This document shows, piece after piece, positions 28,966 through 42,805 of a stretch of 64,000 nt of DNA; the first letter of the stretch is position 1; every line of letters begins with the position of its first letter. Source of the stretch: Exiguobacterium sp. Leaf196. GTDB lineage: Bacteria; Bacillota; Bacilli; Exiguobacteriales; Exiguobacteriaceae. The translations under genes and the position numbers were made by a program. The notes below the pieces were generated by a model. That model was not told the DNA's origin. It made no database searches and was given only the letters and a program-made list of their open reading frames with translations. Location: assembly GCF_001423965.1 (NCBI RefSeq), contig NZ_LMPV01000007.1, positions 62,001-126,000 on the forward strand, read 5' to 3'.

Positions 28966-29834
28966 CACTTCTCCCCCTTCGCATACACATAATCCCGGTG
29001 ATTCGTCTCAATATGATACTGCGTCGCAAATTCTTTACTAATCGCTTCTGCAAATGTGATTGAGCGATGTTTCCCACCTGTACAACCGAGGGCGATGACG
29101 AGTTGCGACTTCCCTTCCCGCTCGTATTGCGGAATTAAAAATTCAAGCAGGTCGACGAGTTTTTTATAGAACAGCTTTGCTTCCGGCCATTGCATGACGT
29201 ACGATGCCACTTCCTCATCAAGTCCAGTTTTTGGACGCAACTCTGGAATGTAGAACGGGTTCGGTAAGAAGCGCAGGTCAAAGACAAGATCCGCATCAAG
29301 CGGTAAGCCATGTTTAAAGCCGAACGACATGACGTTGACCGTGAACGGAATCCGTGTGCCTTCCGTGAACTCCTTTAAGAGACGTTCTTTCAGTGCAAGC
29401 GGCTTGATGTCACTCGTATCAATCAGCATCTGTGCTTTATCGCGGAATCCTTCGAGCAACGTCCGTTCACGTTCGATTCCAATCAATGGTGAATCCGTCG
29501 GTGCAAGTGGATGCGAACGACGCGATTCCTTATAACGGCGGACAAGGACATCGTTTCGTGCATCAAGGTACAGCATCCGGATTTGTAAGTCCGTTTTCTT
29601 TAAATCCTCATAGACGACAAAAAAGCTGTCGATGAAATCACGCGCGCGGGTATCGATGGCAACGGCGATTTTAGGACGCACTTGTCCAATGACTTCGATG
29701 AGATGCGGCAGTAACGTCGGGGGTAGATTGTCGACACAAAAATAGCCTAAGTCCTCAAAGCTGTTCATTGCGACAGTCTTCCCAGCCCCACTCATACCCG
29801 TGATGATGACAAGTTGCGGTTGATTCTGTTCCAT
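28965..29834 (-). CDS. rapZ: RapZ/YvcJ nucleotide-binding protein
   Basis: A 289-residue P-loop protein. Walker A is GMSGAGKT (about 14-21), the conserved [10 protein letters not shown] lies mid-protein, and the C-terminal domain has [16 protein letters not shown]. In enteric bacteria it is an RNA adaptor in GlmS control; in Bacillus (YvcJ) it binds nucleotides and affects competence. Its place before glmR and whiA is conserved. Confidence 0.95.
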   Translation of the reverse strand: MEQNQPQLVIITGMSGAGKTVAMNSFEDLGYFCVDNLPPTLLPHLIEVIGQVRPKIAVAIDTRARDFIDSFFVVYEDLKKTDLQIRMLYLDARNDVLVRRYKESRRSHPLAPTDSPLIGIERERTLLEGFRDKAQMLIDTSDIKPLALKERLLKEFTEGTRIPFTVNVMSFGFKHGLPLDADLVFDLRFLPNPFYIPELRPKTGLDEEVASYVMQWPEAKLFYKKLVDLLEFLIPQYEREGKSQLVIALGCTGGKHRSITFAEAISKEFATQYHIETNHRDYVYAKGEK

Positions 29835-29895
29835 CTTTTCGCCCTCCAGACAACAGTTCCGTGTGTATTTTTTCGCTTCTTTTTCAGTATATCAT

Positions 29896-29943
29896 AAAAA
29901 AAGAGCCAGCTTCACTGAAGTGTCCTTCAATGAAACTGGTTCG
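29896..29943 (-). terminator. Terminator of trxB
   Basis: An interrupted minus-strand stem (AACCAG/CTGGCT, TTCA/TGAA, TTGAAG/CTTCAG) followed by T7, directly after the stop codon. Confidence 0.8.
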
Positions 29944-29946
29944 ATA

Positions 29947-32455
<2,509 letters not shown>

Positions 32456-32534
32456 GATTCAAGCCCCCATAAATAGTAAACTGGTTTCGTAGTTGCAGAC
32501 ACAAGAATACCCTATCTCTAGAAGGCATGCAACA

Positions 32535-32566
32535 GAAAAAAACGCCGGAGTTCATCCCCAGCGTTT
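32535..32566 (-). terminator. Terminator of kapB
   Basis: Minus-strand stem AACGCTGG/CCGGCGTT with T7. The stem includes the last codons of kapB. Confidence 0.7.
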
Positions 32567-32932
32567 TGCATAAATTGATTCCAGTTCTTTGTAATTCTCT
32601 AAGCATTTTCGTACAAAAGCATCCGTCTCTGGATTCAGTCCTTCAAGACGTGCCACGTCCTTGTCATATGCCTGCCGTAAGCTCGTCGCATAATCGGGAA
32701 TCTCTCCGTCATACGCATAAACGACTGCGGGCGAAACCGTGATCTTTTCGTGCTTATGCAAGGCGGTCCGGATATGAAACAGCGGGACATCGACTTGGTT
32801 CGGTTGATGAAGATCTCCTTGAACCGGATGCTTTTCGACAGCCAGTACCTCCACGACGAGACCTTGTGGACGTTCGGCGAATAATCTTCCGAAATACTTT
32901 CCTGTCTTATACGTAAAGCGGATGTGCGTCAT
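32552..32932 (-). CDS. kapB: KapB-family protein (kinase-associated protein B)
   Basis: A 126-residue protein. FTYKTGKYFGRLFAERP at the start, VLAVEKHPVQGDLHQPNQVD in the middle and DGEIPDYATSLRQAY match the KapB domain as I remember it. In Bacillus KapB is a lipoprotein affecting KinB input to sporulation; here no signal peptide or lipobox is visible, so it would be cytoplasmic, and its role in a bacterium lacking classical sporulation is open. Confidence 0.7.
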   Translation of the reverse strand: MTHIRFTYKTGKYFGRLFAERPQGLVVEVLAVEKHPVQGDLHQPNQVDVPLFHIRTALHKHEKITVSPAVVYAYDGEIPDYATSLRQAYDKDVARLEGLNPETDAFVRKCLENYKELESIYAKRWG

Positions 32933-32962
32933 CTTTTTTCCTTCTTCCTTCTCACAGTTTTG

Positions 32963-33445
32963 TCACATTTCGTGCCGGCGAAGCGGCTGACTCGAGACGC
33001 GTTCGTTCGGAGCGATGTCCCGGTGAACAACCGATCCGGCACCGACAACGGCACCATCTCCGATCGTCACACCCGGAAGGATCGTCACGTTCGCACCAAT
33101 CAAGACGTTATTTCCAATGACGACGTCACCTAAACGATACTCCGTCGTCAAATATTCATGACAGAGGATCGTCGTATTGAAGCCGATGATCGTATTGTCA
33201 CCAATCGTAATTCGCTCCGGGAACATCGTGTCTGGCATCACCATCAAGGCAAGTGCCGTCTTCTCCCCGATTTTCATCCGAAGACACGTCCGGTAGAGCG
33301 CGTTCTTGAAGCGTAACGACGGGGCAAACCGACCAATCGTGACGATCGTAAAGCACCACATCACTTTAAAGAACGACACCGTCCGGTACATATGCCAAAG
33401 TGGATTCGTCGTTCCGACCTGAAACCGATCAGTTCGCCGTGCCAT
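32963..33445 (-). CDS. yvoF: Hexapeptide-repeat acyltransferase (YvoF-like)
   Basis: A 160-residue left-handed beta-helix transferase. Hexad repeats are visible, ITIGDNTIIGFNTTIL and VVIGNNVLIGANVTILPGVT, ending GDGAVVGAGSVV. Start at the ATG of MARRTDRF, with GGAGGAACAAA upstream, overlaps the end of ppaX by 17 bases. Last gene of hprK-lgt-ppaX-yvoF; the acceptor is unknown. Confidence 0.85.
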   Translation of the reverse strand: MARRTDRFQVGTTNPLWHMYRTVSFFKVMWCFTIVTIGRFAPSLRFKNALYRTCLRMKIGEKTALALMVMPDTMFPERITIGDNTIIGFNTTILCHEYLTTEYRLGDVVIGNNVLIGANVTILPGVTIGDGAVVGAGSVVHRDIAPNERVSSQPLRRHEM

Positions 33446-34085
33446 TTTGTTCCTCCAGCCAAGCAGCGAGATGATCCATCGAATCAATGATGATGTCCGG
33501 CTCGAGAGCTTCTAAGTACGCACGTCCTTTGATCGCCCAACCAACCGCGACTGTCTTCACTCCTGCGTTCTTGCCCCCAAGGATGTCCGTATCGTTGTCA
33601 CCGACCATGATCGTCTCGTCTGGTGTTGATCCAAGTAACTGCATCGCTTTCTCAAACGGCTCGACGGCTGGTTTTTCTTCCGTTACGTCGTCGGCTGCGA
33701 TGACAGCGTCAAACAGTGACGTCAATCCGAATAACTCGATGCCGCGGAGAGCGACACGACGACTCTTCGACGTCACGACCGCCATCTTATAGCCTGCTTC
33801 ATGCAAACGGCGTAATCCGTCAAGCACACCCGGATACTCGAGCACGAGTGCGTCATGCATGGCGATGTTGTAGCTTCGGTAAAAAGCGACCATCTCTTTC
33901 CACTGTTCCGTATTCATCGCTGAGAATGACTTTTCAAGCGTCGGACCGATGAACGGAAGCAGTTCCGCTTCCGTGAACGTCCGGTCGGGGTAATAGTAAC
34001 TGAGCGTATGCTCAAAGCTTTTTAAGATCAATGGATTCGTATCAATCAACGTTCCATCTAAGTCAAACAAAAGTGTGCGAATCAT
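33429..34085 (-). CDS. ppaX: Pyrophosphatase PpaX
   Basis: A 218-residue HAD hydrolase with LLFDLDGTLIDTN (5-17), TSKS (motif II) and MVGDNDTDILGG (motif III). It removes the pyrophosphate made when HprK dephosphorylates P-Ser-HPr with phosphate, consistent with its place in the hprK operon. PGP (phosphoglycolate phosphatase) is a close relative, but operon context favours PpaX. Confidence 0.92.
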   Translation of the reverse strand: MIRTLLFDLDGTLIDTNPLILKSFEHTLSYYYPDRTFTEAELLPFIGPTLEKSFSAMNTEQWKEMVAFYRSYNIAMHDALVLEYPGVLDGLRRLHEAGYKMAVVTSKSRRVALRGIELFGLTSLFDAVIAADDVTEEKPAVEPFEKAMQLLGSTPDETIMVGDNDTDILGGKNAGVKTVAVGWAIKGRAYLEALEPDIIIDSMDHLAAWLEEQNGTAN

Positions 34086-34088
34086 CGA

Positions 34089-34919
34089 TTACTTCGCCTC
34101 CTTTTTTGAACCGTCCAAGTAACGAACGGCATTGCGACGAATGACGAGCATGATCACACCGAAGATGACTAAACAAATCGAGACGACTTGCGCCGTCCGC
34201 AGTCCGTCAGCCATCAGACTGTCCGTCCGGAGTCCTTCGATAAAGTAGCGTCCGATCGAATACCAAATCAAATAACCGAGGAAGACATATCCACGACGTG
34301 GGTTGAACTTCATCCGCCAGACGATTAATAGAATGACACCAATGATGTTCCAGATGCTTTCATAGAGGAATGTCGGTAAGTAGTACGTCCCGTCGATGTA
34401 CATCTGATTGACGATCCAGTTCGGTAAGTGCAACGTATCTTGTAAGTACGACCACGTCGTCTCGCCGCCGTGTGCTTCTTGGTTGAAGAAGTTGCCCCAG
34501 CGTCCGACAGCTTGACCGAACAAGAGCGACGGTGCCAGGATATCAGCGATCTGCCAGAACGAGATCTTTTTCTTCCGCGTATAGATGATGACCGTCAAAA
34601 TCGCGCCGATGATTGCGCCATGGATTGCGATTCCACCTTGGCGGATGTTGATGATCTGATCAAGATGCTGACTGTAGTAGTCCCACTCGAACGCGACGTA
34701 GTAAATCCGGGCACAGATGATACTGATCGGAATTGACCAGATGACGACATCGACCGCATACTCTTCATTGAAGCCGATCCGCTTCGATTCGAAGATCGCG
34801 ATCAACAGACCGACGACCGCACCGAGTGCGATGACGATCCCGTACCAGTAAATCGGTACCGGTCCGAGATTGATTGCGACGCGATCAAACGTTGGTTGTA
34901 CAGAGGCTAGAGTTCCCAT
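34089..34919 (-). CDS. lgt: Prolipoprotein diacylglyceryl transferase
   Basis: A 276-residue membrane enzyme with about seven hydrophobic segments and the Lgt signature [14 protein letters not shown] (about 138-151). It transfers diacylglycerol to the lipobox Cys of lipoproteins such as RbsB and CccB in this window. The ATG at 34917-34919 shares one base with the hprK stop (TGATG). Confidence 0.96.
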   Translation of the reverse strand: MGTLASVQPTFDRVAINLGPVPIYWYGIVIALGAVVGLLIAIFESKRIGFNEEYAVDVVIWSIPISIICARIYYVAFEWDYYSQHLDQIINIRQGGIAIHGAIIGAILTVIIYTRKKKISFWQIADILAPSLLFGQAVGRWGNFFNQEAHGGETTWSYLQDTLHLPNWIVNQMYIDGTYYLPTFLYESIWNIIGVILLIVWRMKFNPRRGYVFLGYLIWYSIGRYFIEGLRTDSLMADGLRTAQVVSICLVIFGVIMLVIRRNAVRYLDGSKKEAK

Positions 34920-35854
34920 CAAAGACCACCATTCCCATCTTCAATTGCTTGCGCGAGACGTCCCGCGAATTCTTCTGCTGTATTAATGCCCATGTTTTTC
35001 AGGCGATAGTTCATCGCTGCCACCTCAATAATGACGGCGAGGTTTCGTCCGGGACGAACCGGAATCGTCAAGAACGGGATTTCCGTATCGATGATTTGAA
35101 GCGTCTCTTGATCCAGACCAACGCGGTCATAGACTTTCGATTGATCCCAAATCTCGAGGTTACAGACGAGGCTGATCTTCTTGTGCGAGCGAACAGCACC
35201 TGCACCGAACAACGTCATCACGTCGATGATCCCGATTCCACGAATCTCAAGCAGATGTTGAATCAACTTCGGTGCCGTTCCGACGAGAATCCCGTCACCC
35301 GTTTGACGAATCTCGACCGAGTCATCTGCGACCAAACGATGACCCCGCTTGACGAGTTCGAGTGCTGTTTCCGATTTACCGACGCCACTTGCTCCTTTGA
35401 TGAAGACGCCGACACCATAGATATCGACAAGGACACCATGCATCGCCGTCGTTGGCGCGAGTTCCGCTTCGAGGAAGTTCGTGATCTGTGACTCGACCGA
35501 TGTCGTATGCCCTTTTGTCGTCAACAGTGGCACGTTCGTCTCGTCCGCAGCTTGGATGATCGCTTCCGGCACTTCAAATCCACGTGTGATCAAAATACCA
35601 GGTGTTTCATCTGTACAAAGGACGTTCGCTCGTTCACGTTGTTCCTCGTACGTTAAATTATTGAAGAACGTCAATTCTGTTTTTCCGAGAATTTGAAGAC
35701 GTTCTGCCGGGTAATAGGCATAATAACCGGCAAGCACAAGGCCAGGTCGGCACAAATCAGCCGTTAGAATCGGGCGATGTAAGCCTTCTTCTCCCGTGAC
35801 GATGTGGAGATTGAATTGTTTTACGATTTCAGCTGTTCGCACTTTTGGTTGCAC
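34919..35854 (-). CDS. hprK: HPr kinase/phosphorylase
   Basis: A 311-residue bifunctional enzyme that phosphorylates HPr at Ser46 and so drives CcpA-dependent catabolite repression, which the rbs cre sites would sense. Walker A is [14 protein letters not shown] (about 153-166), followed by [13 protein letters not shown], and the signature [15 protein letters not shown]. First gene of its operon. Confidence 0.96.
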   Translation of the reverse strand: MQPKVRTAEIVKQFNLHIVTGEEGLHRPILTADLCRPGLVLAGYYAYYPAERLQILGKTELTFFNNLTYEEQRERANVLCTDETPGILITRGFEVPEAIIQAADETNVPLLTTKGHTTSVESQITNFLEAELAPTTAMHGVLVDIYGVGVFIKGASGVGKSETALELVKRGHRLVADDSVEIRQTGDGILVGTAPKLIQHLLEIRGIGIIDVMTLFGAGAVRSHKKISLVCNLEIWDQSKVYDRVGLDQETLQIIDTEIPFLTIPVRPGRNLAVIIEVAAMNYRLKNMGINTAEEFAGRLAQAIEDGNGGL

Positions 35855-35977
35855 GCTTCGTCAGCCCCTTTCACTTGAAGTATTGTACCATATTTTTATT
35901 CGGTTCATGGAATTGGATTAGAAGCATGATTTCTTGGGAATGGAATAAAGAGTTAATATTTTGAAGGAGGTTTTGCC

Positions 35978-36364
35978 ATGATGTCAGGTGGCGGTATTTG
36001 GTTCGTTTTAATACTTATTTTATTCGGGATCCTCGCGATCGCCGGTTTCGTTTATCTCGTGATTTCGCTGATCGATATGTGGAAGGCTTACTCCCGGTAT
36101 CAAGATCAAACAGCTCTCTTATTCTTTATTATTTCCATCATCGGGGTCTTCATCAGTGGGTCCTTCATCTCTTACGTCCTCGCGATCATCTTCTATTGGA
36201 ATCGGGCACGCGGAAAGAGTTGGCTCGGCATCGGTCTGATCCTCGTGTCGATTTTCCTCGCGATTATCGGTGTCATCGCCTTACTCTCGTTCGGTTACGA
36301 TATGAATAATATCGAGAACATGAACTTCGACGAGCCGATGATGGATCAGGATTACGATTATTGA
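35978..36364 (+). CDS. Membrane protein of unknown function (128 aa)
   Basis: Not recognised. Three hydrophobic segments (about 7-32, 46-72 and 82-104) and an acidic Met/Asn/Asp-rich tail ending FDEPMMDQDYDY. A short Gly-rich N-terminus (MMSGGG) precedes the first. AAGGAGG lies seven bases before the ATG and a terminator follows the stop, so the gene is well delimited. Divergent from hprK. Confidence 0.75.
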   Translation: MMSGGGIWFVLILILFGILAIAGFVYLVISLIDMWKAYSRYQDQTALLFFIISIIGVFISGSFISYVLAIIFYWNRARGKSWLGIGLILVSIFLAIIGVIALLSFGYDMNNIENMNFDEPMMDQDYDY

Positions 36365-36371
36365 TGTAGCT

Positions 36372-36403
36372 ACACCCATCTTCTTATGAGGATGGGTGTT
36401 TTT
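36372..36403 (+). terminator. Terminator of the 35978 gene
   Basis: A 9-bp stem ACACCCATC/GATGGGTGT with T5 on the plus strand, eight bases after the stop. Confidence 0.85.
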
Positions 36404-36521
36404 ACATGTGCAGACGAGGTCGTTCCGCATCTGTGACTCCTACAGGAAAAAGCGCGGTCATCCGCGCTGTCAGAGACAAACGAGCCTGAGAAAAGCACGC
36501 AAAGCTGATGCGACGTCATTA

Positions 36522-36554
36522 GAAAAGCGCAACCTCTTTTTCAAGAAGTTGCGC
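36522..36554 (-). terminator. Terminator downstream of the DUF4097 gene
   Basis: Minus-strand 12-bp stem GCGCAACTTCTT/AAGAGGTTGCGC (two G-U pairs), 4-base loop, TTTTC. Confidence 0.75.
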
Positions 36555-36563
36555 CGAGTATGC

Positions 36564-37673
36564 TTATAACGCTTGTGGACTGAGGTGAACGCCGTGTGTG
36601 ACCGAAATCGTACCTGTCTTCGTATCCGCTTCGACCTCGATTTTTGGTGAACGGCCGCGTCCTGATACGAAATGGAGTTTCCGGTTGACGATCTCTTTTT
36701 GATCCCGAATCAATTCCATGTCGTCCAAGTTGCAGTTGAGACCACCAAAGTTCGTCTCAAGTTCCCCGTAGACTTCAGCGCCATGCGGCAACATCAAGGC
36801 GATGCTTCCAGCAAGTGACGAGGCTTTGACTTTCGCATTTTGCGCTGTCTTCAGCTCGCACCGGACGTTTCCGTTCGCTGTTTTCAATTCTGAACGTTCG
36901 AAGACACCCGTCGTGATGATTTGACCGTTGGCTGTCTTCGCTTTTAAGACCTTCAACTCCGACTCTTCGATTTCGATCGAGCCGTTCGCTGTCGATACTT
37001 TGACATCTTCACTGAAGAGGTCACGGACGTTGACCCGACCGTTCGCTGTCATCAGTTGAGCGGATGTCGTATCGAGTGACGATAACGAAATTTCCCCGTT
37101 CAACGTCTGTAAGACGAATGATTCGTAATGACGGCGTGGTACTTTCAGATGGACTGTCGCACGGACACTCTTATCCTTCAAACGGATCGAGAGTGTGTTC
37201 GCCGATACCGCGTGTTGCACAGCGGCTTGAAGTTGCTCAAGCGCCTGTTCTTCCGTCACCTGTTGGCGGCGGAGCGGACGTCCTGTCACCGTCAATTCGC
37301 ATTCTTCAAGATCACTCGGTTCGACGACCAAGTTCGCATTGAACAGATCGACGTGAACCGTCTCACCGCTGAACGGGAATTGTTTGACGTAGGTGACGTT
37401 CGGACCGGACGCCTGATTAAGCGAAAGATCACTGTCCTTGATCCGGCTGACGAGATTATCGAACGCTGACATGACTTTCGTCGTCAGTGAATCGACAGAA
37501 TACTGGTCGACCCGATCATATTGTTCTGGTTCATCGACGTACTTATGTTCACTGGCAGAAGTTGCACGTTCGTCGATCGCTTCGAGCCGCTCGAGTTTAT
37601 CGAGTGCCTCATCAATCGTTAACTTTCCTTCTTTGACTTGCTCCAATATCAATTGACGCATATCTTGCTTCAT
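36564..37673 (-). CDS. yvlB: DUF4097-family beta-helix protein (YvlB-like)
   Basis: A 369-residue protein. The N-terminus is a short SHOCT-like helical segment (RQLILEQVKEGKLTIDEALDKLERLEA). The C-terminal two thirds is a DUF4097 putative adhesin beta-helix with four TANG repeats (MTANGRVNV, STANGSIEI, KTANGQIIT, KTANGNVRC) at roughly 22-residue spacing. The ATG at 37671-37673 follows GGAGGG. In Bacillus yvlB lies beside uvrBA and in an envelope-stress group; here it follows uvrA by 100 bases. No signal peptide, so cytoplasmic or membrane-associated. Confidence 0.82.
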   Translation of the reverse strand: MKQDMRQLILEQVKEGKLTIDEALDKLERLEAIDERATSASEHKYVDEPEQYDRVDQYSVDSLTTKVMSAFDNLVSRIKDSDLSLNQASGPNVTYVKQFPFSGETVHVDLFNANLVVEPSDLEECELTVTGRPLRRQQVTEEQALEQLQAAVQHAVSANTLSIRLKDKSVRATVHLKVPRRHYESFVLQTLNGEISLSSLDTTSAQLMTANGRVNVRDLFSEDVKVSTANGSIEIEESELKVLKAKTANGQIITTGVFERSELKTANGNVRCELKTAQNAKVKASSLAGSIALMLPHGAEVYGELETNFGGLNCNLDDMELIRDQKEIVNRKLHFVSGRGRSPKIEVEADTKTGTISVTHGVHLSPQAL

Positions 37674-37773
37674 GAACCGTTCCCTCCTATTCTTGAACCT
37701 CAAACGTGTGTTACATGATACTTTCGTTTAAGTTCCCTTAGTTCCTTCCTACGAATCCTCATCCACAAAAGTT

Positions 37774-40638
37774 TCACGATTCAATTCGTGCCGCGTCGCG
37801 TTCAAGGACAGGTGCGAGGTATCGTCCCGTGTAGGATGCTTCAACTTCAGCGATCTGTTCCGGTGTACCGGCAGCAACGATTGTTCCGCCACCGTCGCCC
37901 CCTTCAGGTCCGAGATCAATCAAATAGTCTGCTGTCTTAATGACGTCTAGATTGTGTTCGATGACGAGCACCGTATCACCATTGTCGACGAGTCGTTGTA
38001 AGACTTTCAGGAGGCGCGCGATATCATGGACGTGGAGTCCCGTCGTCGGTTCATCGAGGATATAGATTGTCTTCCCGGTCGAACGTTTATGCAACTCGGA
38101 CGCGAGTTTAACACGTTGTGCTTCCCCGCCGGACAGTTCTGTCGCGGGTTGACCGAGACGCATGTACGTCAGACCGACGTCAGCGATCGTCTGCAATTTC
38201 CGTGTGATTTTTGGAATGTTCTCAAAGAAGGCGAGGGCATCTTCAACCGTCATCTCAAGCACGTCGGCAATCGTTTTGCCTTTATATTTCACTTCAAGTG
38301 TTTCGCGGTTGTAGCGTTTACCGTGACAGACTTCACACGGAACATAGACGTCCGGTAAGAAGTGCATCTCAATCTTGATGATCCCGTCGCCACGACAGGC
38401 TTCACAGCGTCCACCTTTGATGTTGAAACTGAAGCGTCCTTTTTTGTAACCACGGAGTTTCGCTTCGTTCGTCGAAGCAAAGACGTCACGGATATCATCG
38501 AAGACACCGGTATACGTTGCTGGGTTCGAGCGCGGTGTCCGACCAATTGGTGACTGGTCGATGTCGATGACCTTATCGATTTGATCCAGACCGGTGATCC
38601 CTTTATGGGCACCTGGTTTTTCCTTCGCCCGGTTCATCTCGTGCGCAATCGTCTTATAGAGAATTTCATTGATCAACGTCGATTTCCCGGATCCCGAGAC
38701 ACCAGTGACAGCGACGAACAGACCAAGCGGAATGTCGACATCGACGTTTTTCAGATTGTTTTCCGATGCTTTGTGGATATGGAGCATCCGACCGTCTGGC
38801 TCTTTGCGTGTCGACGGAACAGGAATGAACTTCTTACCGGACAAGTATTGACCAGTCAACGAGTTCGCATCCTGCATCAACTCTTCCGGTTTTCCGGCTG
38901 CCGTAACGAATCCACCGTGATCGCCGGCACCAGGTCCGATATCGATCAAGTAGTCGGCTGCCATCATCGTATCTTCATCGTGTTCGACGACGATCAGCGT
39001 ATTGCCGAGATCACGCATCGCCTTCAGCGTATTGATCAGACGATCATTATCGCGTTGGTGTAAGCCGATCGATGGTTCATCCAGAACGTAGAGGACGCCC
39101 GTCAGACGCGAACCGATTTGTGTCGCAAGACGAATCCGTTGCGCTTCCCCACCGGATAATGTCCCCGCTGCGCGTGAGATCGTCAGGTAATCGAGACCGA
39201 CGTTCTCAAGGAACGACGCCCGTTCATGAATCTCACGGACGATCATCCGCGAAATCGTCTGATCCTTCTCACTTAATTTCTCCGGTAGTTCGTCGAAGAA
39301 CATGACCGCTTGTTTAACAGACATCTTCGTCACTTCACCGATATGGTGATCGGATACTTTGACGGCGAGCGATTCCCGTTTCAAGCGATGTCCTTTACAC
39401 GTCGGACACGCCTTCTTCGCCATGTAGCCTTCCATCTGTTCCCGGATATAATCAGACGACGTCTCCTTGAAGCGACGTTGTAAGTTATTGAGAACTCCTT
39501 CGAAGTAGAGGTTCGTATTTCGGACCATCCCGAAATCATTCTCATAACGGAAGTGAATCTCTTCCTTCGTGTTTCCGTTCAAGATCGTTTCGAGATGTTC
39601 TTCTGACAATTGTTCGAACGGTGTATCCATATCGATTTTAAAGTGGTCACAGACCGCTTTGAGCAATTGTGGATAATACTGCGAGCTCGTTGGTTCCCAC
39701 GCCACGATTGCCCCTTCGTTCAATGACTTATCGGGATGCGGCACGACGAGATCAACATCGACCTCAAGCTTCGTTCCGAGACCATCACATGACGTACAAG
39801 CACCAAACGGTGAGTTGAACGAGAACATCCGTGGTTCGAGTTCGCCGATTGAGAAGCCACAAATTGGACAAGCATGATGTTCACTGAACAATAGTTCGTT
39901 GCCGTCCATTGTATCGACGATGACCCGACCATCCGCGAGGCGAAGTGCAGTCTCAAGTGAGTCCGCAAGACGGGCTTCGACGTCTGGTCGCACGACGACA
40001 CGGTCGACGACGACTTCGATCGAGTGTTTCTTGTTTTTCTCAAGCGTGATCTCTTCGGCGAGATCCATCGTCTCTCCGTTGACACGGACGCGGACGAAAC
40101 CTTCCTTCTTCAAATCGTCGAGCACCTTGACGTGCGTTCCTTTGCGTCCGGAAACGATTGGCGCTAGAATTTGCAGACGCGTCCGCTCCGGCAACTCCAT
40201 CACTTGGTCGACCATCTGGCTGATCGTCTGGCTTGAAATCTCGATTCCGTGATTCGGACAAATCGGCTTCCCGATCCGTGCGTACAACAGGCGCAAATAG
40301 TCATAGATCTCTGTGACCGTTCCGACCGTCGAACGTGGGTTTTTACTCGTCGTCTTCTGGTCGATTGAAATTGCTGGACTCAGTCCTTCGATCGTGTCGA
40401 CATCCGGTTTATCCATCTGTCCGAGGAACTGACGGGCATAGGCAGATAAACTTTCGACATAACGTCGTTGTCCTTCCGCGTAAATCGTGTCGAACGCAAG
40501 CGACGATTTCCCTGACCCGGACAAGCCCGTCAAGACGACGAGCTGATCGCGGGGAATTTCGACATCGATGTTTTGTAGATTATTGACGCGAGCGCCTTTG
40601 ATGATAATCTGATTCTTCTTTTCTCCCAACTTAGGCAC
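37774..40638 (-). CDS. uvrA: Excinuclease ABC subunit A
   Basis: A 954-residue DNA damage sensor with two ABC ATPase modules. Walker A sites are GLSGSGKSS (about 38-46) and GVSGSGKST (about 645). Signatures are [12 protein letters not shown] and [12 protein letters not shown]. Zinc fingers have CPIC...CTSC and CEAC...CEVC. The start appears to be GTG at 40636-40638, overlapping the uvrB stop by 8 bases with a poor ribosome site, so it is probably coupled to uvrB. Confidence 0.97.
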   Translation of the reverse strand: MPKLGEKKNQIIIKGARVNNLQNIDVEIPRDQLVVLTGLSGSGKSSLAFDTIYAEGQRRYVESLSAYARQFLGQMDKPDVDTIEGLSPAISIDQKTTSKNPRSTVGTVTEIYDYLRLLYARIGKPICPNHGIEISSQTISQMVDQVMELPERTRLQILAPIVSGRKGTHVKVLDDLKKEGFVRVRVNGETMDLAEEITLEKNKKHSIEVVVDRVVVRPDVEARLADSLETALRLADGRVIVDTMDGNELLFSEHHACPICGFSIGELEPRMFSFNSPFGACTSCDGLGTKLEVDVDLVVPHPDKSLNEGAIVAWEPTSSQYYPQLLKAVCDHFKIDMDTPFEQLSEEHLETILNGNTKEEIHFRYENDFGMVRNTNLYFEGVLNNLQRRFKETSSDYIREQMEGYMAKKACPTCKGHRLKRESLAVKVSDHHIGEVTKMSVKQAVMFFDELPEKLSEKDQTISRMIVREIHERASFLENVGLDYLTISRAAGTLSGGEAQRIRLATQIGSRLTGVLYVLDEPSIGLHQRDNDRLINTLKAMRDLGNTLIVVEHDEDTMMAADYLIDIGPGAGDHGGFVTAAGKPEELMQDANSLTGQYLSGKKFIPVPSTRKEPDGRMLHIHKASENNLKNVDVDIPLGLFVAVTGVSGSGKSTLINEILYKTIAHEMNRAKEKPGAHKGITGLDQIDKVIDIDQSPIGRTPRSNPATYTGVFDDIRDVFASTNEAKLRGYKKGRFSFNIKGGRCEACRGDGIIKIEMHFLPDVYVPCEVCHGKRYNRETLEVKYKGKTIADVLEMTVEDALAFFENIPKITRKLQTIADVGLTYMRLGQPATELSGGEAQRVKLASELHKRSTGKTIYILDEPTTGLHVHDIARLLKVLQRLVDNGDTVLVIEHNLDVIKTADYLIDLGPEGGDGGGTIVAAGTPEQIAEVEASYTGRYLAPVLERDAARIES

Positions 40639-42598
40639 CTGCTTTCAATTCTAATATGAGGTCGCGGAGCTCAGCAGCTCGTTCGAACTGCATGTCTTTC
40701 GCCGCTTGACGCATCTCTTGGTCGAGCTGCTCAAGCAACGTTTCACGTTCCGGTTTTTTGAGTTTGTTGAACTTCTCGAGTTTTTCGACGGTGTCGTCGC
40801 TCTCGATCGTCGTACTGATGACACCACGGACATCCTTTTTGATCGTCTGCGGCGTGATGCCATGTTCTTCGTTGAACGCCATCTGGATCGCGCGACGGCG
40901 TTCCGTCTCATCGATTGCGCGTTGCATCGAATCGGTGACTTTATCAGCAAACAAGATGACGTGTCCTTCCGAGTTCCGAGCCGCCCGACCAATCGTTTGA
41001 ATCAGCGAACGGTCCGACCGGAGGAACCCTTCCTTATCGGCATCAAGAATCGTCACGAGTGAAACCTCTGGAATATCAAGTCCTTCTCGTAACAAGTTGA
41101 TTCCGACAAGGACATCGTATTTCCCGAGCCGCAAGTCACGTATGATTTCAATCCGTTCCAGGGTCTTGATCTCCGAGTGCATGTAGTTGACCTTGACGCC
41201 ATTCTCTTTCAAGTAATCGGTCAAATCTTCTGCCATCTTCTTCGTCAGTGTCGTCACGAGAACGCGTTCGTTCTTCGCGACCCGGTCACGGATGTTATCC
41301 ATCAAGTAATCGATTTGTCCTGTGATCGGATGAATCTCGATCGTTGGATCAACGAGACCGGTCGGACGGATGATTTGCTCGACCATCTCTTTCGAATGTT
41401 CGAGTTCATACGGTCCTGGTGTCGCCGAGATATAGATCGCCTGACTGACTTTTTCCTCGAACTCCTCGAACCGTAACGGACGGTTGTCTTTTGCCGACGG
41501 AAGACGGAAACCGTGATCGACGAGGACTTGTTTCCGTGCCTGGTCCCCGTTATACATCCCGCGAATTTGTGGCAATGTGACGTGTGACTCATCGGCAACG
41601 AGTAAAAAGTCCTTCGGGAAGTAATCGAGCAATGTATACGGTGTTGCCCCTTCCGGCATCAAGTTCAAGTGACGCGAGTAGTTCTCGATTCCGGAACAAT
41701 AGCCCATCTCACGCATCATCTCAAGATCGTAGTTCGTCCGTTGTTCGAGCCGTTGCGCTTCAAGCAACTGATTGTCTTCACGTAACTTCGCAAGCTGCAC
41801 TTCAAGTTCCTTCTCGATGTTCGCGATCGCTTTCTGTAGACGGGTATCCCCCGTCACGAAGTGGGACGCCGGGAAGATCGAGATGTGCTCGCGGTCCGCG
41901 ACGATCTCACCTGTCAGCGGATCCATGTCACGGATCCGTTCAATCTCGTCACCGAAGAACTCGACCCGGACACACTGTTCGTCGCGTGACGCCGGGAAGA
42001 TTTCGACGACGTCTCCGCGGACGCGGAACCGTCCGCGCTGGAAGTCGATGTCGTTACGCTCATACTGGATATCGATCAGACGACGAAGCATCTCGTTTCG
42101 CCCCATCTCATTGCCGACACGCAGGGATAAGACGTGGTTGTTGTACTCTTCCGGGTTACCAAGACCATAGATACACGAGACAGACGCAACGATCAAGACG
42201 TCTTCTCGTTCAAACAAGGCGGACGTTGCCGAGTGACGCAACTTATCGATCTCATCGTTGATCGAAGAGTCCTTCTCAATGAACGTATCCGTCGACGGAA
42301 CGTACGCTTCCGGTTGGTAATAATCATAAAAACTAACGAAGTATTCGACCGCGTTGTTTGGGAAAAATTCCTTGAACTCCGAGTAGAGTTGTCCCGCTAG
42401 TGTTTTGTTATGGGCAAGGACGAGCGTCGGTTTCTTGATTTCCTTGATGACGTTCGAGACCGTGAACGTCTTCCCGGTACCGGTCGCCCCAAGCAACGTC
42501 TGATGTCGTTCGCCTTGTTTTAGCCCAGTCACCAATTTTTCGATTGCCGTTGGCTGATCACCGCCTGGTTCAAATGGTGAAACGAGTTCAAAATCCAT
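40631..42598 (-). CDS. uvrB: Excinuclease ABC subunit B
   Basis: A 655-residue damage-verifying helicase. Walker A is GATGTGKT, the beta hairpin region contains [18 protein letters not shown], motif VI is QTIGRAARN, and a C-terminal UVR domain lies near the end ([20 protein letters not shown]). Start ATG at 42596-42598 has GAGGGGGAAG upstream; seven extra codons upstream are rejected. First gene of uvrBA. No LexA box was found by eye. Confidence 0.97.
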   Translation of the reverse strand: MDFELVSPFEPGGDQPTAIEKLVTGLKQGERHQTLLGATGTGKTFTVSNVIKEIKKPTLVLAHNKTLAGQLYSEFKEFFPNNAVEYFVSFYDYYQPEAYVPSTDTFIEKDSSINDEIDKLRHSATSALFEREDVLIVASVSCIYGLGNPEEYNNHVLSLRVGNEMGRNEMLRRLIDIQYERNDIDFQRGRFRVRGDVVEIFPASRDEQCVRVEFFGDEIERIRDMDPLTGEIVADREHISIFPASHFVTGDTRLQKAIANIEKELEVQLAKLREDNQLLEAQRLEQRTNYDLEMMREMGYCSGIENYSRHLNLMPEGATPYTLLDYFPKDFLLVADESHVTLPQIRGMYNGDQARKQVLVDHGFRLPSAKDNRPLRFEEFEEKVSQAIYISATPGPYELEHSKEMVEQIIRPTGLVDPTIEIHPITGQIDYLMDNIRDRVAKNERVLVTTLTKKMAEDLTDYLKENGVKVNYMHSEIKTLERIEIIRDLRLGKYDVLVGINLLREGLDIPEVSLVTILDADKEGFLRSDRSLIQTIGRAARNSEGHVILFADKVTDSMQRAIDETERRRAIQMAFNEEHGITPQTIKKDVRGVISTTIESDDTVEKLEKFNKLKKPERETLLEQLDQEMRQAAKDMQFERAAELRDLILELKAGA

Positions 42599-42760
42599 CG
42601 TTTGCTTCCCCCTCATCACGTTAAAAAATCTATTTCTATTGTATCACTTTACGAACAAACATTCGATTATGAAGTGCTCCTTTTAGGAAGTTACCCTTTT
42701 TTTCGAAAATGCAAAAGTTTCTTTTTACTTCGAGTGCTGATCTTCGATTTTTCTGCCGAC

Positions 42761-42797
42761 AAAAAAATCCCTGTCACGGCTGTTCCGTGACAGGGAT
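42761..42797 (-). terminator. Terminator of minJ
   Basis: A perfect 13-bp stem ATCCCTGTCACGG/CCGTGACAGGGAT with a 5-base loop and T7 on the minus strand. Confidence 0.9.
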
Positions 42798-42805
42798 GTA
42801 CTAGT

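Noticed and set aside
42599-42760. LexA (SOS) box upstream of uvrB
   Set aside because: I looked for a GAACN4GTTC-type site and found none convincing.
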